DNA of 64,000 nucleotides, taken from contig JAJZPL010000015.1 in assembly GCA_021811185.1 (NCBI GenBank), forward strand, positions 1 through 64,000, given 5' to 3'. Source of the stretch: a bacterium. GTDB taxonomy: Bacteria; Elusimicrobiota; Elusimicrobia; Elusimicrobiales; UBA9959. The notes beneath the pieces are model-generated. The model was not told the DNA's origin. It saw only the letters and a list, made by a program, of their open reading frames with translations, and ran no database searches. The stretch's first letter is position 1. The number at the start of each line of letters is the position of its first letter. The translations under genes were made by a program, and so were the position numbers. Below, piece after piece: positions 28,096 to 36,272 of the stretch.

Positions 28096-28776
28096 ATGAA
28101 ACCAGTTCTTACGGCAGACAAGGCGGTCGAGAACATCAAGGACGGTTCGTCGCTGATGGTGGGCGGGTTCATGGGCTGCGGCAACGCTTTCACCCTGATA
28201 GACGCGCTCGTCAACAAAGGCTCCAAAGACCTGACGCTGATGACCAGCGACACGGCCTTTCCCGAAGTGGGCGTGGGCAGGCTGATCTGCCAGGGCCGGG
28301 TGAAGAAGCTTTACGCCACGCATATCGGCACAAACCCGGTGTCCGGGCAGAAGATGAATTCCAAAGAGATGGACGTGACGCTGGTGCCGCAGGGCACCTT
28401 CAACGAACGCATGCGCGCCAAAGGCGCCGGCCTGGGCGGCGTGCTCACGCCCACTGGCATAGGCACCGCGGTGGAAGAGGGTAAACAGAAACTTACTATC
28501 GAAGGCAAGGATTACCTCCTCGAGCTGCCGCTCGGCGCCGAATTCGCGCTGATCAAGGCCGAAGTGTGCGACAAGTTCGGCAACTGCTTCCTGCCGATGT
28601 CCACCAAGAACGCCGCGGTCAACATGGCGATGGCCGCCGACTACGTGATCGTGGAGGCCGACAAGATAGTGGAGCCCGGCGAGATGGACCCGGAGAAGGT
28701 GACCATCCCCGGCGTGTTCATTTCCGCCATAGTCAAATCCACGCTGCCGGCGTCCAACCTGCAGCTGAAGGCCTGA
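28096..28776 (+). CDS. atoD: CoA-transferase subunit A (AtoD type)
   Basis: 226 residues of the 3-oxoacid CoA-transferase alpha family, with the N-terminal GSSLMVGGFMGCG segment and the late EVCDKFGNCF region. In lysine fermentation such an enzyme moves CoA onto acetoacetate, one of the two products of Kce. First gene of the operon, with a strong ribosome-binding site. The acyl-CoA donor cannot be read from sequence. Confidence 0.92.
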   Translation: MKPVLTADKAVENIKDGSSLMVGGFMGCGNAFTLIDALVNKGSKDLTLMTSDTAFPEVGVGRLICQGRVKKLYATHIGTNPVSGQKMNSKEMDVTLVPQGTFNERMRAKGAGLGGVLTPTGIGTAVEEGKQKLTIEGKDYLLELPLGAEFALIKAEVCDKFGNCFLPMSTKNAAVNMAMAADYVIVEADKIVEPGEMDPEKVTIPGVFISAIVKSTLPASNLQLKA

Positions 28777-28793
28777 GCGACAAGGAGAATTTT

Positions 28794-29453
28794 ATGGACC
28801 CCAAAGAACTTAAGAGAGTGCGGATGGTAAAGCGCATAGCGCAGGAATTCCCCAACGGGGCGCTGGTGAACCTGGGCATCGGCATGCCCACCATGGTCGC
28901 CAACTACATTCCCGCGGACCGCAAAATCCTGCTGCATTCCGAGAACGGTTTCATCGGGCTCGGGCCCCAGGCCGAAAAGGGCAAGGAGGACCAGCGGCTC
29001 GTAAACGCCGGCGGCCAGCCCGTCACGATAGTGCCCGGCGGCTGTTTCTTCGACTCGGCCATGTCCTTCGCCATCATCCGCGGCGGGCACGTGGACTACA
29101 CCGTGCTCGGCGCGCTCGAGGTGGACGAGCAGGGGAACCTCGCCAATTACATGATCCCCGGCAAGATGGTGCCCGGCATGGGCGGCGCGATGGACCTGGT
29201 TGTAGGCGCCAGGAACGTCATCATCGCGATGGAGCACGTCAACAAGAACGGCGCGCCCAAGATCCTGAAAAAATGCTCCCTGCCGCTGACCGCGGCGGGG
29301 GAAGTGGACCTCATCGTCACCGACATGGCCTTCATCCGCGTGGCCAAGCACGGCCTCGTGCTGGAGGAGATAGCGGAAGACACTACGGTGGAAGAAGTCG
29401 TGAAATGTACCGAAGCCAAGCTTCATATCGCCGGCAATGTGAGGAAATTCTAA
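28794..29453 (+). CDS. atoA: CoA-transferase subunit B (AtoA type)
   Basis: 219 residues. The catalytic glutamate is in SENGFIGLG (Glu50), the hallmark of the beta subunit of class I CoA-transferases; NLGIGMPT and GGAMDLVVGA are also conserved. Pairs with the subunit A gene 17 bases upstream. Its stop shares one base with the kce start (TAATG), so translation is probably coupled. Confidence 0.93.
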   Translation: MDPKELKRVRMVKRIAQEFPNGALVNLGIGMPTMVANYIPADRKILLHSENGFIGLGPQAEKGKEDQRLVNAGGQPVTIVPGGCFFDSAMSFAIIRGGHVDYTVLGALEVDEQGNLANYMIPGKMVPGMGGAMDLVVGARNVIIAMEHVNKNGAPKILKKCSLPLTAAGEVDLIVTDMAFIRVAKHGLVLEEIAEDTTVEEVVKCTEAKLHIAGNVRKF

Positions 29454-30271
29454 TGGCAAATAAAATGATCATCACCTGCGCGCTCTCGGGCGCCGAAACT
29501 TCCAAGACGCAGGCCCCGGCGCTGCCGGTCACGCCCGAAGAGCTCGCGGCCTCGGCCGAAGAATGCTGGAAGGCCGGCGCGTCCATCGTGCACGTGCACG
29601 CCAGGAACGACGACGGTTCGCCCACGGCCGACGTAAAAGTTTTCAAGAAGGCCATCGAGCTGATCCGCAAGCGCTGCGACGTGGTGATAGAGCTCACCAC
29701 CGGCGGCGCGGTAGGCATGACGCCCGAAGAGCGCATCGCGCCGGTCTCGCTGCAGCCCGACATGGCTTCTCTAGACTGCGGCTCGGTCAATTTCGGCAAC
29801 GACTACATCGTGAACACCGTGCCCATCATGCGCCAGTTCGCCGCCGAGATGAACAAGTACGGCGTGCGCCCCACGCTGGAATGCTTCGACGTCTCGCACG
29901 TGCAGGCCTCGCATATCCTGATCAAAGAAGGCCTGATCAAGCCGCCCTACCACTACGGCTTCGTGATGAACGTGCCGGCCGCGCTCTCGATGAGCATCAA
30001 GACGCTTTCGTACATGATCGACCAGATGCCCGCGGAGAGCTACTTCACCGTGATGGGCGTGGGCCGCGCCCACCTGCCCGGCATCTACGGCGCCATCGCC
30101 TCCGGCGGCTTCATCCGCGTGGGCTTCGAGGACAACATCTACTACTCGAAGGGGCGCCTGGCCAAGTCCAACGCCGAATTTGTGGAGCGGGCGGTGCGCA
30201 TAGCGAAGGAAGCAGACCTGGAGATAGCGAAGCCCGGCGACGTGCGCAAAATGTTCGCCCTGAAAGAATAG
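29453..30271 (+). CDS. kce: 3-keto-5-aminohexanoate cleavage enzyme (Kce)
   Basis: 272 residues. Kce condenses 3-oxo-5-aminohexanoate with acetyl-CoA to give 3-aminobutyryl-CoA and acetoacetate. The zinc motif HVHARN (His47, His49) and the ELTTGG and SLDCGSVNFGN segments are typical of the family, as is the C-terminal GGFIRVGFEDN. A longer reading frame exists upstream, but the ATG at 29453 overlaps the atoA stop and gives the family N terminus MANKMIITCALSGAE. Confidence 0.94.
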   Translation: MANKMIITCALSGAETSKTQAPALPVTPEELAASAEECWKAGASIVHVHARNDDGSPTADVKVFKKAIELIRKRCDVVIELTTGGAVGMTPEERIAPVSLQPDMASLDCGSVNFGNDYIVNTVPIMRQFAAEMNKYGVRPTLECFDVSHVQASHILIKEGLIKPPYHYGFVMNVPAALSMSIKTLSYMIDQMPAESYFTVMGVGRAHLPGIYGAIASGGFIRVGFEDNIYYSKGRLAKSNAEFVERAVRIAKEADLEIAKPGDVRKMFALKE

Positions 30272-30303
30272 CCGGCAGCATAAAAAACCAACAGGAGAAA
30301 ATA

Positions 30304-31365
30304 ATGTCTAAAAACGTGATCGTGAAGAAAGGCGGCAACCCGTTCGGCTCTCACAGGGTGATAGAGCCCAAGGGCGTGCTGCCGCAGCCCGCGCTGAAAG
30401 TTGACAATTGCATGGACTACATCTACGACAACGAGATCATGCTCGACGTGGAAACGCTCAACATAGACTCCGCAAGCTTTACCCAGATCAAGGAAGCCAC
30501 CGGCCGCGACGAAGCCAGGATCAAGGAAATGATCCAGGGCATCGTGGGCGAGAGGGGGAAAATGCAGAACCCCGTCACCGGTTCCGGCGGCATGTTCCTG
30601 GGCCGCGTGGCCAAGATCGGCCCCAAGCTGGAAGGCAAGATCGACCTGAAGGTCGGCGACAAGGTCGCCAGCCTGGTCTCGCTGTCCCTGACCCCGCTTA
30701 ATATCGAGAAGGTCCTCGGCATCAAGAAGGGCACCGAGCAGGTGAACGTCAAGGCCAAAGCCATCATCTTCGAAAGCGGCATTTACGCCAAGATCCCCAA
30801 GGACATGCCCGAGAAACTGGCCCTGGCCGTACTCGACGTGGCCGGCGCCCCGGCGCAGACCGCCAAGCTCGTGCGCCCCGGCGACACCGTCGTCATCATC
30901 GGCGCGGCCGGCAAATCCGGCGTGCTGTGCGCCTACGAGGCCAAGCGCCGCGCGGGCGTGGGCGGCAGGATCATCGGCATCACCAGCTCCGACAACGGGC
31001 TCAAGAACATGAAGGAGTACGGCTTCTGCGACGTGAACCTCAAGCTCAGCGCCACCAACGCGCTGGAATGCTACGAGGCCATCAACAAGGAGACCAAGGG
31101 CCGACTGGCCGACGTGGTGATCAACTGCGTCAACATCTCCAACACCGAGATGGCGTCCATCCTGATGTGCCGCGACAACGGCACGGTCTACTTCTTCACG
31201 ATGGCGACCTCGTTCACCAAGGCGGCGCTCGGCGCCGAGGGCGTGGGCAAGGACGTCAACATGATCATCGGCAACGGCTACACCAAGGACCACGCGGCCG
31301 TCACGCTGAACATCCTGCGCGAGAGCCCCAAGATCCGCAAGATCTACAACAAGCTGTACGCCTAA
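30304..31365 (+). CDS. kdd: L-erythro-3,5-diaminohexanoate dehydrogenase, copy 1
   Basis: 353 residues. Kdd oxidatively deaminates 3,5-diaminohexanoate to 3-oxo-5-aminohexanoate. The family block HRVIEPKGVLPQPA and a nucleotide-binding GAAGKSGVL are present. After the second strand of the nucleotide fold the sequence is GITSSDNG, without an acidic residue at the usual NAD ribose position. Preceded by aggag. A second full-length copy follows directly; this one has the better ribosome-binding site and the first place in the pair. Confidence 0.93.
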   Translation: MSKNVIVKKGGNPFGSHRVIEPKGVLPQPALKVDNCMDYIYDNEIMLDVETLNIDSASFTQIKEATGRDEARIKEMIQGIVGERGKMQNPVTGSGGMFLGRVAKIGPKLEGKIDLKVGDKVASLVSLSLTPLNIEKVLGIKKGTEQVNVKAKAIIFESGIYAKIPKDMPEKLALAVLDVAGAPAQTAKLVRPGDTVVIIGAAGKSGVLCAYEAKRRAGVGGRIIGITSSDNGLKNMKEYGFCDVNLKLSATNALECYEAINKETKGRLADVVINCVNISNTEMASILMCRDNGTVYFFTMATSFTKAALGAEGVGKDVNMIIGNGYTKDHAAVTLNILRESPKIRKIYNKLYA

Positions 31366-31378
31366 GACACAGGAGAAG

Positions 31379-31412
31379 GTCCCTCCCCGGCGCCCGCGCC
31401 GGGGAGGGGACT
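31379..31412 (+). promoter_or_regulatory. GC-rich hairpin covering the ribosome-binding site of the second kdd
   Basis: Near-perfect inverted repeat, left arm ccctccccggcgc, right arm gcgccggggaggg, with a very short centre. The right arm contains the ggagggg (31403-31409) that is the only ribosome-binding site for the ATG at 31417. No T run follows, so it is not a terminator. May lower or regulate translation of copy 2, or mark an mRNA processing point. Confidence 0.7.
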
Positions 31413-31416
31413 ACAA

Positions 31417-32478
31417 ATGCACGACAAGCCCCGCATAAAAGAGAACGGCAACCCCTTCGGCGCGCACAGGGTGATAGACCCCAAAGGCGTGCTGCCCCAG
31501 CCCGCGCTGAAATTAGACAACGGGGTGGAATACATTTACGACAACGAGATCCTGGTGGACGTGCACACGCTGAACATAGACTCCGCCAGCTTCACGCAGA
31601 TCAGGGAAGCGGCCGGCCGCGACGAGAAGATCATCACCGACACCATCCTGCGCATCGTGGCCGAGAAAGGCAAGATGCAGAACCCCGTCACCGGCTCCGG
31701 CGGCATGTTCATAGGCACCGTGGCGGCGATAGGCCCGAAGCTCGAGGGCAAAACCGACCTAAAGCCGGGGGACAAGATAGCCAGCTTAGTCTCGCTGTCG
31801 CTCACCCCGCTCAACATAGAAAAGATCCTCGGCATCAAGAAAGGCACCGAGCAGGTGCACGTAAAAGCCAAGGCCATCCTGTTCGAGAGCGGCATTTACG
31901 CCAAGATCCCCAAGGACCTGCCGGAAACCCTGGCGCTGGCCGTGCTCGACGTGGCCGGCGCCCCGGCGCAGACGGCCAAGCTGGTGAGCCCCGGCCAGAC
32001 CGTGGCGATCCTGGGCGCGGCCGGCAAATCCGGCGTGCTCTGCTCCTACGAGGCCGCCAGGCGCGCCGGCGTGGGCGGCAAAGTGATAGGCATAGAATAT
32101 TCGGCCAGGGCGGTGGAGAAGATAAAGGAATACGGCTTCTGCGCGGAAGCGGTACAGGCCAACGCCACGGACGCGCTGGACTGCCACGCCAAAGTGAGCG
32201 CCCTCACCGGCGGCAGGATGGCCGACGTGGTGATCAACTGCGTCAATATCCCCAACACCGAGATGGCGTCCATAATGCTGTGCCGGAAGGAAGGCACGGT
32301 CTACTTTTTCAGCATGGCCACCTCTTTCACCAAGTCCGCGCTGGGCGCGGAAGGGGTGGGCAAGGACGTCACCATGATCATCGGCAACGGCTACACCCGC
32401 GGCCACGCCGACACGGCTATAAACATTCTGCGCGAATCCCGGGAGATCCGCGCGGCCTACGAGAAGATGTACGCATAA
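31417..32478 (+). CDS. kdd: L-erythro-3,5-diaminohexanoate dehydrogenase, copy 2
   Basis: 353 residues, the same length as and colinear with copy 1, with long identical stretches (for example KMQNPVTGSGGMF). Differences cluster at the N terminus and around residues 230-265, after the nucleotide-binding GAAGKSGVL. Here the second strand ends GIEYSARA with a glutamate that would favour NAD, where copy 1 has TSS. The two copies may therefore use different cofactors. Its ribosome-binding site is inside a stable hairpin, pointing to separate control. Confidence 0.92.
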   Translation: MHDKPRIKENGNPFGAHRVIDPKGVLPQPALKLDNGVEYIYDNEILVDVHTLNIDSASFTQIREAAGRDEKIITDTILRIVAEKGKMQNPVTGSGGMFIGTVAAIGPKLEGKTDLKPGDKIASLVSLSLTPLNIEKILGIKKGTEQVHVKAKAILFESGIYAKIPKDLPETLALAVLDVAGAPAQTAKLVSPGQTVAILGAAGKSGVLCSYEAARRAGVGGKVIGIEYSARAVEKIKEYGFCAEAVQANATDALDCHAKVSALTGGRMADVVINCVNIPNTEMASIMLCRKEGTVYFFSMATSFTKSALGAEGVGKDVTMIIGNGYTRGHADTAINILRESREIRAAYEKMYA

Positions 32479-32515
32479 GCAGCCAGGTCACATTAAATCA
32501 GCGAATGGAGACACC

Positions 32516-33784
32516 ATGAAACCTTATAAATCCGTGGATTACAAAAAGATACCGCTGTGGAAGAACGTGCCGGAAAGCGACTGGTACGACTACCGCTGGC
32601 AGCTAAAGAACGTAATTAAGGACATCCCCACGCTGGAAAAGGTGGCGGTGCTGACCGCCCAGGAGAAGAACGACCTTAAAGCCTGCCTGAAGAAATTCAC
32701 CATGGCCATCACGCCTTACTACGCGGCGCTGATGGACAAGAAGAACAGGACCTGCCCGGTGCGCCTGCAGGCTATTCCGCGCGGCATGGAACTCCTCGAC
32801 GACCCGTCCGACCTTTCCGACCCGCTGCACGAGGACGTGGACTCCCCGGTGCCCGGCCTTACGCACCGCTACCCGGACCGCGTGCTGCTGCTGGTCACAA
32901 ACATCTGCTCGATGAACTGCCGCCACTGCACCCGCCGCCGCCTGGTGGGCTTCAACGACGTGCACATGTCCACCGAGAACCTGGACAAAGCCATAGAATA
33001 CATCCGCAAGACCCGCGAAGTACGCGACGTGCTGATCTCGGGCGGCGACCCGCTGGTGCTGCCCGACGAGATGCTGGAAGGCATTATCAAGAGACTCCGC
33101 GCGATAGACCACGTGGAGATCATCCGCATCGGGTCGCGTACGCCGGTGGTGATGCCGATGCGCATTACCGACAACCTGGTGGGAATGCTGAAGAAATACC
33201 ACCCGATATATCTTAACACGCATTTCAACCACCCCAAAGAAATGACCGCCGAGGCCGTGGAAGCCTGCCGCAAACTCGCCGACGCCGGCATCCCGGTGGG
33301 GAACCAGAGCGTGCTGCTCAAGGGCATCAACGACTGCCCCCAGACGATGAAGCGCCTGGTGCACGAACTGCTGATGGCGCGCGTGAAGCCTTACTACATT
33401 TACCAGTGCGACCTGTCCAAGGGCATCAGCCACTTCCGCACTACGGTCTCCAAGGGCATAGAGATAATCGAGAACCTGCGCGGCCATACCACCGGCATGG
33501 CCGTTCCCACGTTCGTAGTGGACGCCCCCGGCGGCGGCGGCAAGACGCCCGTGATGCCCAACTACCTGATCTCCATGTCCGACAAACGCGTGGTGCTCAG
33601 GAACTACGAGGGCGTGATCACCACCTACACCGAGCCGACGGGCTATGTCTCGTCCTGCGAAGGCTGCGAATACTGCGCGGACGACGCGTACAAACCCATA
33701 GACGGCGTAGCCAAGCTGCTGAACGGCGGCAAACTCACCCTGGAGCCCGCGAACCTCATGCGCACGAGACGGCACAGGAAATAA
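32516..33784 (+). CDS. kamA: L-lysine 2,3-aminomutase (KamA)
   Basis: 422 residues, about the usual length. Radical SAM, PLP-dependent conversion of L-lysine to L-beta-lysine, the entry to the pathway. The cluster motif is CSMNCRHC (Cys131, 135, 138); the PLP-lysine region is GGGGKTPVMPNY; a C-terminal group of cysteines (SCEGCEYC) matches the zinc region of the family. Operon position between kdd and kamB supports 2,3-aminomutase over a related glutamate or arginine aminomutase. Confidence 0.94.
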   Translation: MKPYKSVDYKKIPLWKNVPESDWYDYRWQLKNVIKDIPTLEKVAVLTAQEKNDLKACLKKFTMAITPYYAALMDKKNRTCPVRLQAIPRGMELLDDPSDLSDPLHEDVDSPVPGLTHRYPDRVLLLVTNICSMNCRHCTRRRLVGFNDVHMSTENLDKAIEYIRKTREVRDVLISGGDPLVLPDEMLEGIIKRLRAIDHVEIIRIGSRTPVVMPMRITDNLVGMLKKYHPIYLNTHFNHPKEMTAEAVEACRKLADAGIPVGNQSVLLKGINDCPQTMKRLVHELLMARVKPYYIYQCDLSKGISHFRTTVSKGIEIIENLRGHTTGMAVPTFVVDAPGGGGKTPVMPNYLISMSDKRVVLRNYEGVITTYTEPTGYVSSCEGCEYCADDAYKPIDGVAKLLNGGKLTLEPANLMRTRRHRK

Positions 33785-33804
33785 CCCGGGGTCCCGGAAC
33801 AACA

Positions 33805-34689
33805 ATGGACTTCATCAAAGGGCTCAAGGACAGGACCGTGTTCATCGTCGGCTCCAGGAAGAACGCCGGGAAGACCACGTTCCTGAACTATGCCCTGAAC
33901 CGCCTGCGCGGCGGCGGTCCGCTTGGCGCGCTCAGCGTGGGCGTGGACGGGGAAGCGCAGGACCTTGTGTTCGGCAATCCTAAGCCGCAGGTGCGGGCCG
34001 AGCGGGGGGACCTGCTGCTCTGCGCCGAGAGCGCGCTTAAAGGCTCCGACCTGCACTGCGAGATCCTGAACGTCTACCCGTTCCGCACGGCCATAGGAAG
34101 GCCGGTGCTGCTGCGGGCGCTGCGCCCCGGCCGCGCGGAGATCTCCGGCCCCGAGAACAATTCCCAACTGGCGGAAATACTGGCGGACATGCGGCGCCAC
34201 GGCGCGGGCACCATTTTCGTGGACGGCGCGGTGGACCGCATCACCCAGGTGGCGGCCGGCGGCAAGGCGGCTTTCGTCTACGTGGCCAGGGTGGAACCCG
34301 AGAACCTGGACTCCGCGGCCGCGACAATAAAGCTGATCTGGGCCGCTTCTTCGGTGCCGCTGTGGCGCGAGGGGGAAAAATGCCCGGCGCCCGTGATCCG
34401 GGTGGACGGCGCGCTCACCGCCGGGAAGCTTCCCCCTAAAGACGTGAAGGGAGGCACGGTGGTAGTGGAAGACCTGACTAAGATCTTTTTAAGCTGGGCC
34501 CAATGGCAGGAGCTGAAGGAGCGCTTCGAGCTGCGCTTCGCCGCCAAACCGGACCTGGCCGCCTTCGTGGTGAACCTTTTGAACGTGTCCAGGGCGGATT
34601 TCGAGAGGAAGCTGGCCGTACCGGCACTGGCCGAACGCATAATCTATAACCCTTACGAAGCTATGGCGGGGGCACCATGGAAAAATTAA
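33805..34689 (+). CDS. kamB: Lysine 5,6-aminomutase reactivase subunit KamB
   Basis: 294 residues with an N-terminal P-loop (VGSRKNAGKTTF). The assignment to KamB, a component that restores inactivated B12-dependent lysine 5,6-aminomutase, rests on this P-loop and on position before the MutS-like kamC and kamDE, as in known lysine fermentation clusters. The remainder shows no motif I know. Its 3' end overlaps kamC by 13 bases. Confidence 0.82.
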   Translation: MDFIKGLKDRTVFIVGSRKNAGKTTFLNYALNRLRGGGPLGALSVGVDGEAQDLVFGNPKPQVRAERGDLLLCAESALKGSDLHCEILNVYPFRTAIGRPVLLRALRPGRAEISGPENNSQLAEILADMRRHGAGTIFVDGAVDRITQVAAGGKAAFVYVARVEPENLDSAAATIKLIWAASSVPLWREGEKCPAPVIRVDGALTAGKLPPKDVKGGTVVVEDLTKIFLSWAQWQELKERFELRFAAKPDLAAFVVNLLNVSRADFERKLAVPALAERIIYNPYEAMAGAPWKN

Positions 34690-36272
34690 GGGCTTTCGCG
34701 GAATTCGAAAATTTCTACGGCTTGTTCAGGCCGCTGACCCCCTATGGCCGCCTGTACCGGGAAGAACGCTTCTTTTTTACCGACGCCGCCGCGCTGAAGG
34801 CCGAGTACGACCTGACCGCCGCCATGGCGGCTTACCTGGCGGGCCAGCGCCATAAAGCGGACAAACTGCGCTTCCACCTGCGCAATATCCCCGCCGTGGA
34901 ACTGGAAGCGGAGGCGCTGAACAGCGCCGCGGGGCTGTTCGTGGCCCGCAAGTTCCTGACTAACGCCTCGGAAATTTTCAAACTGCTGCCCGCCGTGCTG
35001 CGCGCCAGGTTCGGCGCCAGGTGGGCCTCGTCAGAACTGCTGACCCTGCTGAACAAGGGCGGAGCCGGTGAGGCTTTCCACATAGCCGACGCCTACTGCC
35101 AGGACCTGGCGGCCGAGCGCCATGCCATAGCCGCCTGCGACAAAACGCTGAAGGCGCTGCGCGAGAAACGGCTGAAGACCCTGCGCGAGCGCTGGGGCCT
35201 GGACTTCACCGACCGCGACTTCCTGGTGATCCCCGAGAGCGCCGCCGCCCGCCTGAGCGGGGCCACCGAGCTTTTCACGGAACCCTTCGACGGGACGCGC
35301 GTTACGGTGAAGCCCGTAAACTCCACGGAATACCTGGAAGCGGCCGCCGACCGCGACCGGCGGCGCGGCCGCGAGCAGGAACTGGAAGCCGCCGCCATAA
35401 AACGCCTGGCCCAGACTGTCGCCGCGGAGAAGAAGCATATCGAGGCCTACACGCTGGCCGTCAGGAAGATCGACGTAGCGGCGGAACGCGCCCGCCTGGC
35501 GGCGGAGCTGAAGCTTACCCGCCCGCTGATACATAAATATCCCTATTCCATCCGCCTGGCGCGGGCCCGCCTGCTCCCGCTGGAGAGCCGGCTGGCGGAA
35601 GCCGGGCTCAAGTACACGCCGCTCACCGCGGTCTTCAACAAGCGCGTGAACATAATTTACGGTTCCAACATGGGCGGCAAGACCGTGGCGCTCAAAACCC
35701 TGGCATTCATGCAGCTGCTGGCGCAGAGCGGGTTCTTCACGCCGGCGGCGGCCTTCGAAACATGCGTCTTCGACGGGGCCGCTTTCATCGGCGGCGCGGA
35801 GATGGAAACGGCGGGGGGGCTGAGCAGCTTCGGCCTGGAGATGAACGATTTCGCCGCGGCCCACGAGCGGCTGAAGAAGAGCAACATGCTGCTGCTGATG
35901 GACGAGTTCGCCCGCACCACCAATTCCGAAGAGGCCGGGGCGCTGCTCTCCGCAATCCTGGAAGACCTCGGCGTCAGGGCGGGGGCGTTCGCCTTCCTGG
36001 CCACCCACTTCTCCGGCCTGCGCGCCGGGCCGGGCGCCGCCAGCTTCAAGATGCGCGGCTTCGACACCGCCGCCTTCAACGACTATTTCTCGGGCAAGCC
36101 CGCCTGCGGGCTGGACGAAAAGCTGAAGATGATAAACCGCTTCATGCGCTACGAGCTGCTGGAGGGCGCGGAGGGGGCGGAAGCCAGGGACGCCATCAAG
36201 ATCGCCGGCATCCTGGGCGTGGACAAAGCCGTGGTCAAGCGCGCGCAGAATTTAATGGAGGAGAGAAAATGA
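34677..36272 (+). CDS. kamC: Lysine 5,6-aminomutase reactivase, MutS-related ATPase KamC
   Basis: 531 residues. The C-terminal half is a MutS-type ATPase: Walker A GSNMGGKTV, a FGLEMNDFAAA segment, Walker B LLLMDEFARTTN and the late THFSGL. The N-terminal half is helical and charged and lacks the mismatch-recognition domain of real MutS. In lysine fermentation clusters this protein with KamB is thought to expel damaged cobalamin from KamDE. Overlaps kamB by 13 bases and kamD by 4 (ATGA). Confidence 0.86.
   Translation: MEKLRAFAEFENFYGLFRPLTPYGRLYREERFFFTDAAALKAEYDLTAAMAAYLAGQRHKADKLRFHLRNIPAVELEAEALNSAAGLFVARKFLTNASEIFKLLPAVLRARFGARWASSELLTLLNKGGAGEAFHIADAYCQDLAAERHAIAACDKTLKALREKRLKTLRERWGLDFTDRDFLVIPESAAARLSGATELFTEPFDGTRVTVKPVNSTEYLEAAADRDRRRGREQELEAAAIKRLAQTVAAEKKHIEAYTLAVRKIDVAAERARLAAELKLTRPLIHKYPYSIRLARARLLPLESRLAEAGLKYTPLTAVFNKRVNIIYGSNMGGKTVALKTLAFMQLLAQSGFFTPAAAFETCVFDGAAFIGGAEMETAGGLSSFGLEMNDFAAAHERLKKSNMLLLMDEFARTTNSEEAGALLSAILEDLGVRAGAFAFLATHFSGLRAGPGAASFKMRGFDTAAFNDYFSGKPACGLDEKLKMINRFMRYELLEGAEGAEARDAIKIAGILGVDKAVVKRAQNLMEERK

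Noticed and set aside
34677-36272. DNA mismatch repair MutS or MutS2
   Set aside because: Only the ATPase half is MutS-like; mismatch-binding and Smr domains are missing and the gene is embedded between kamB and kamD.
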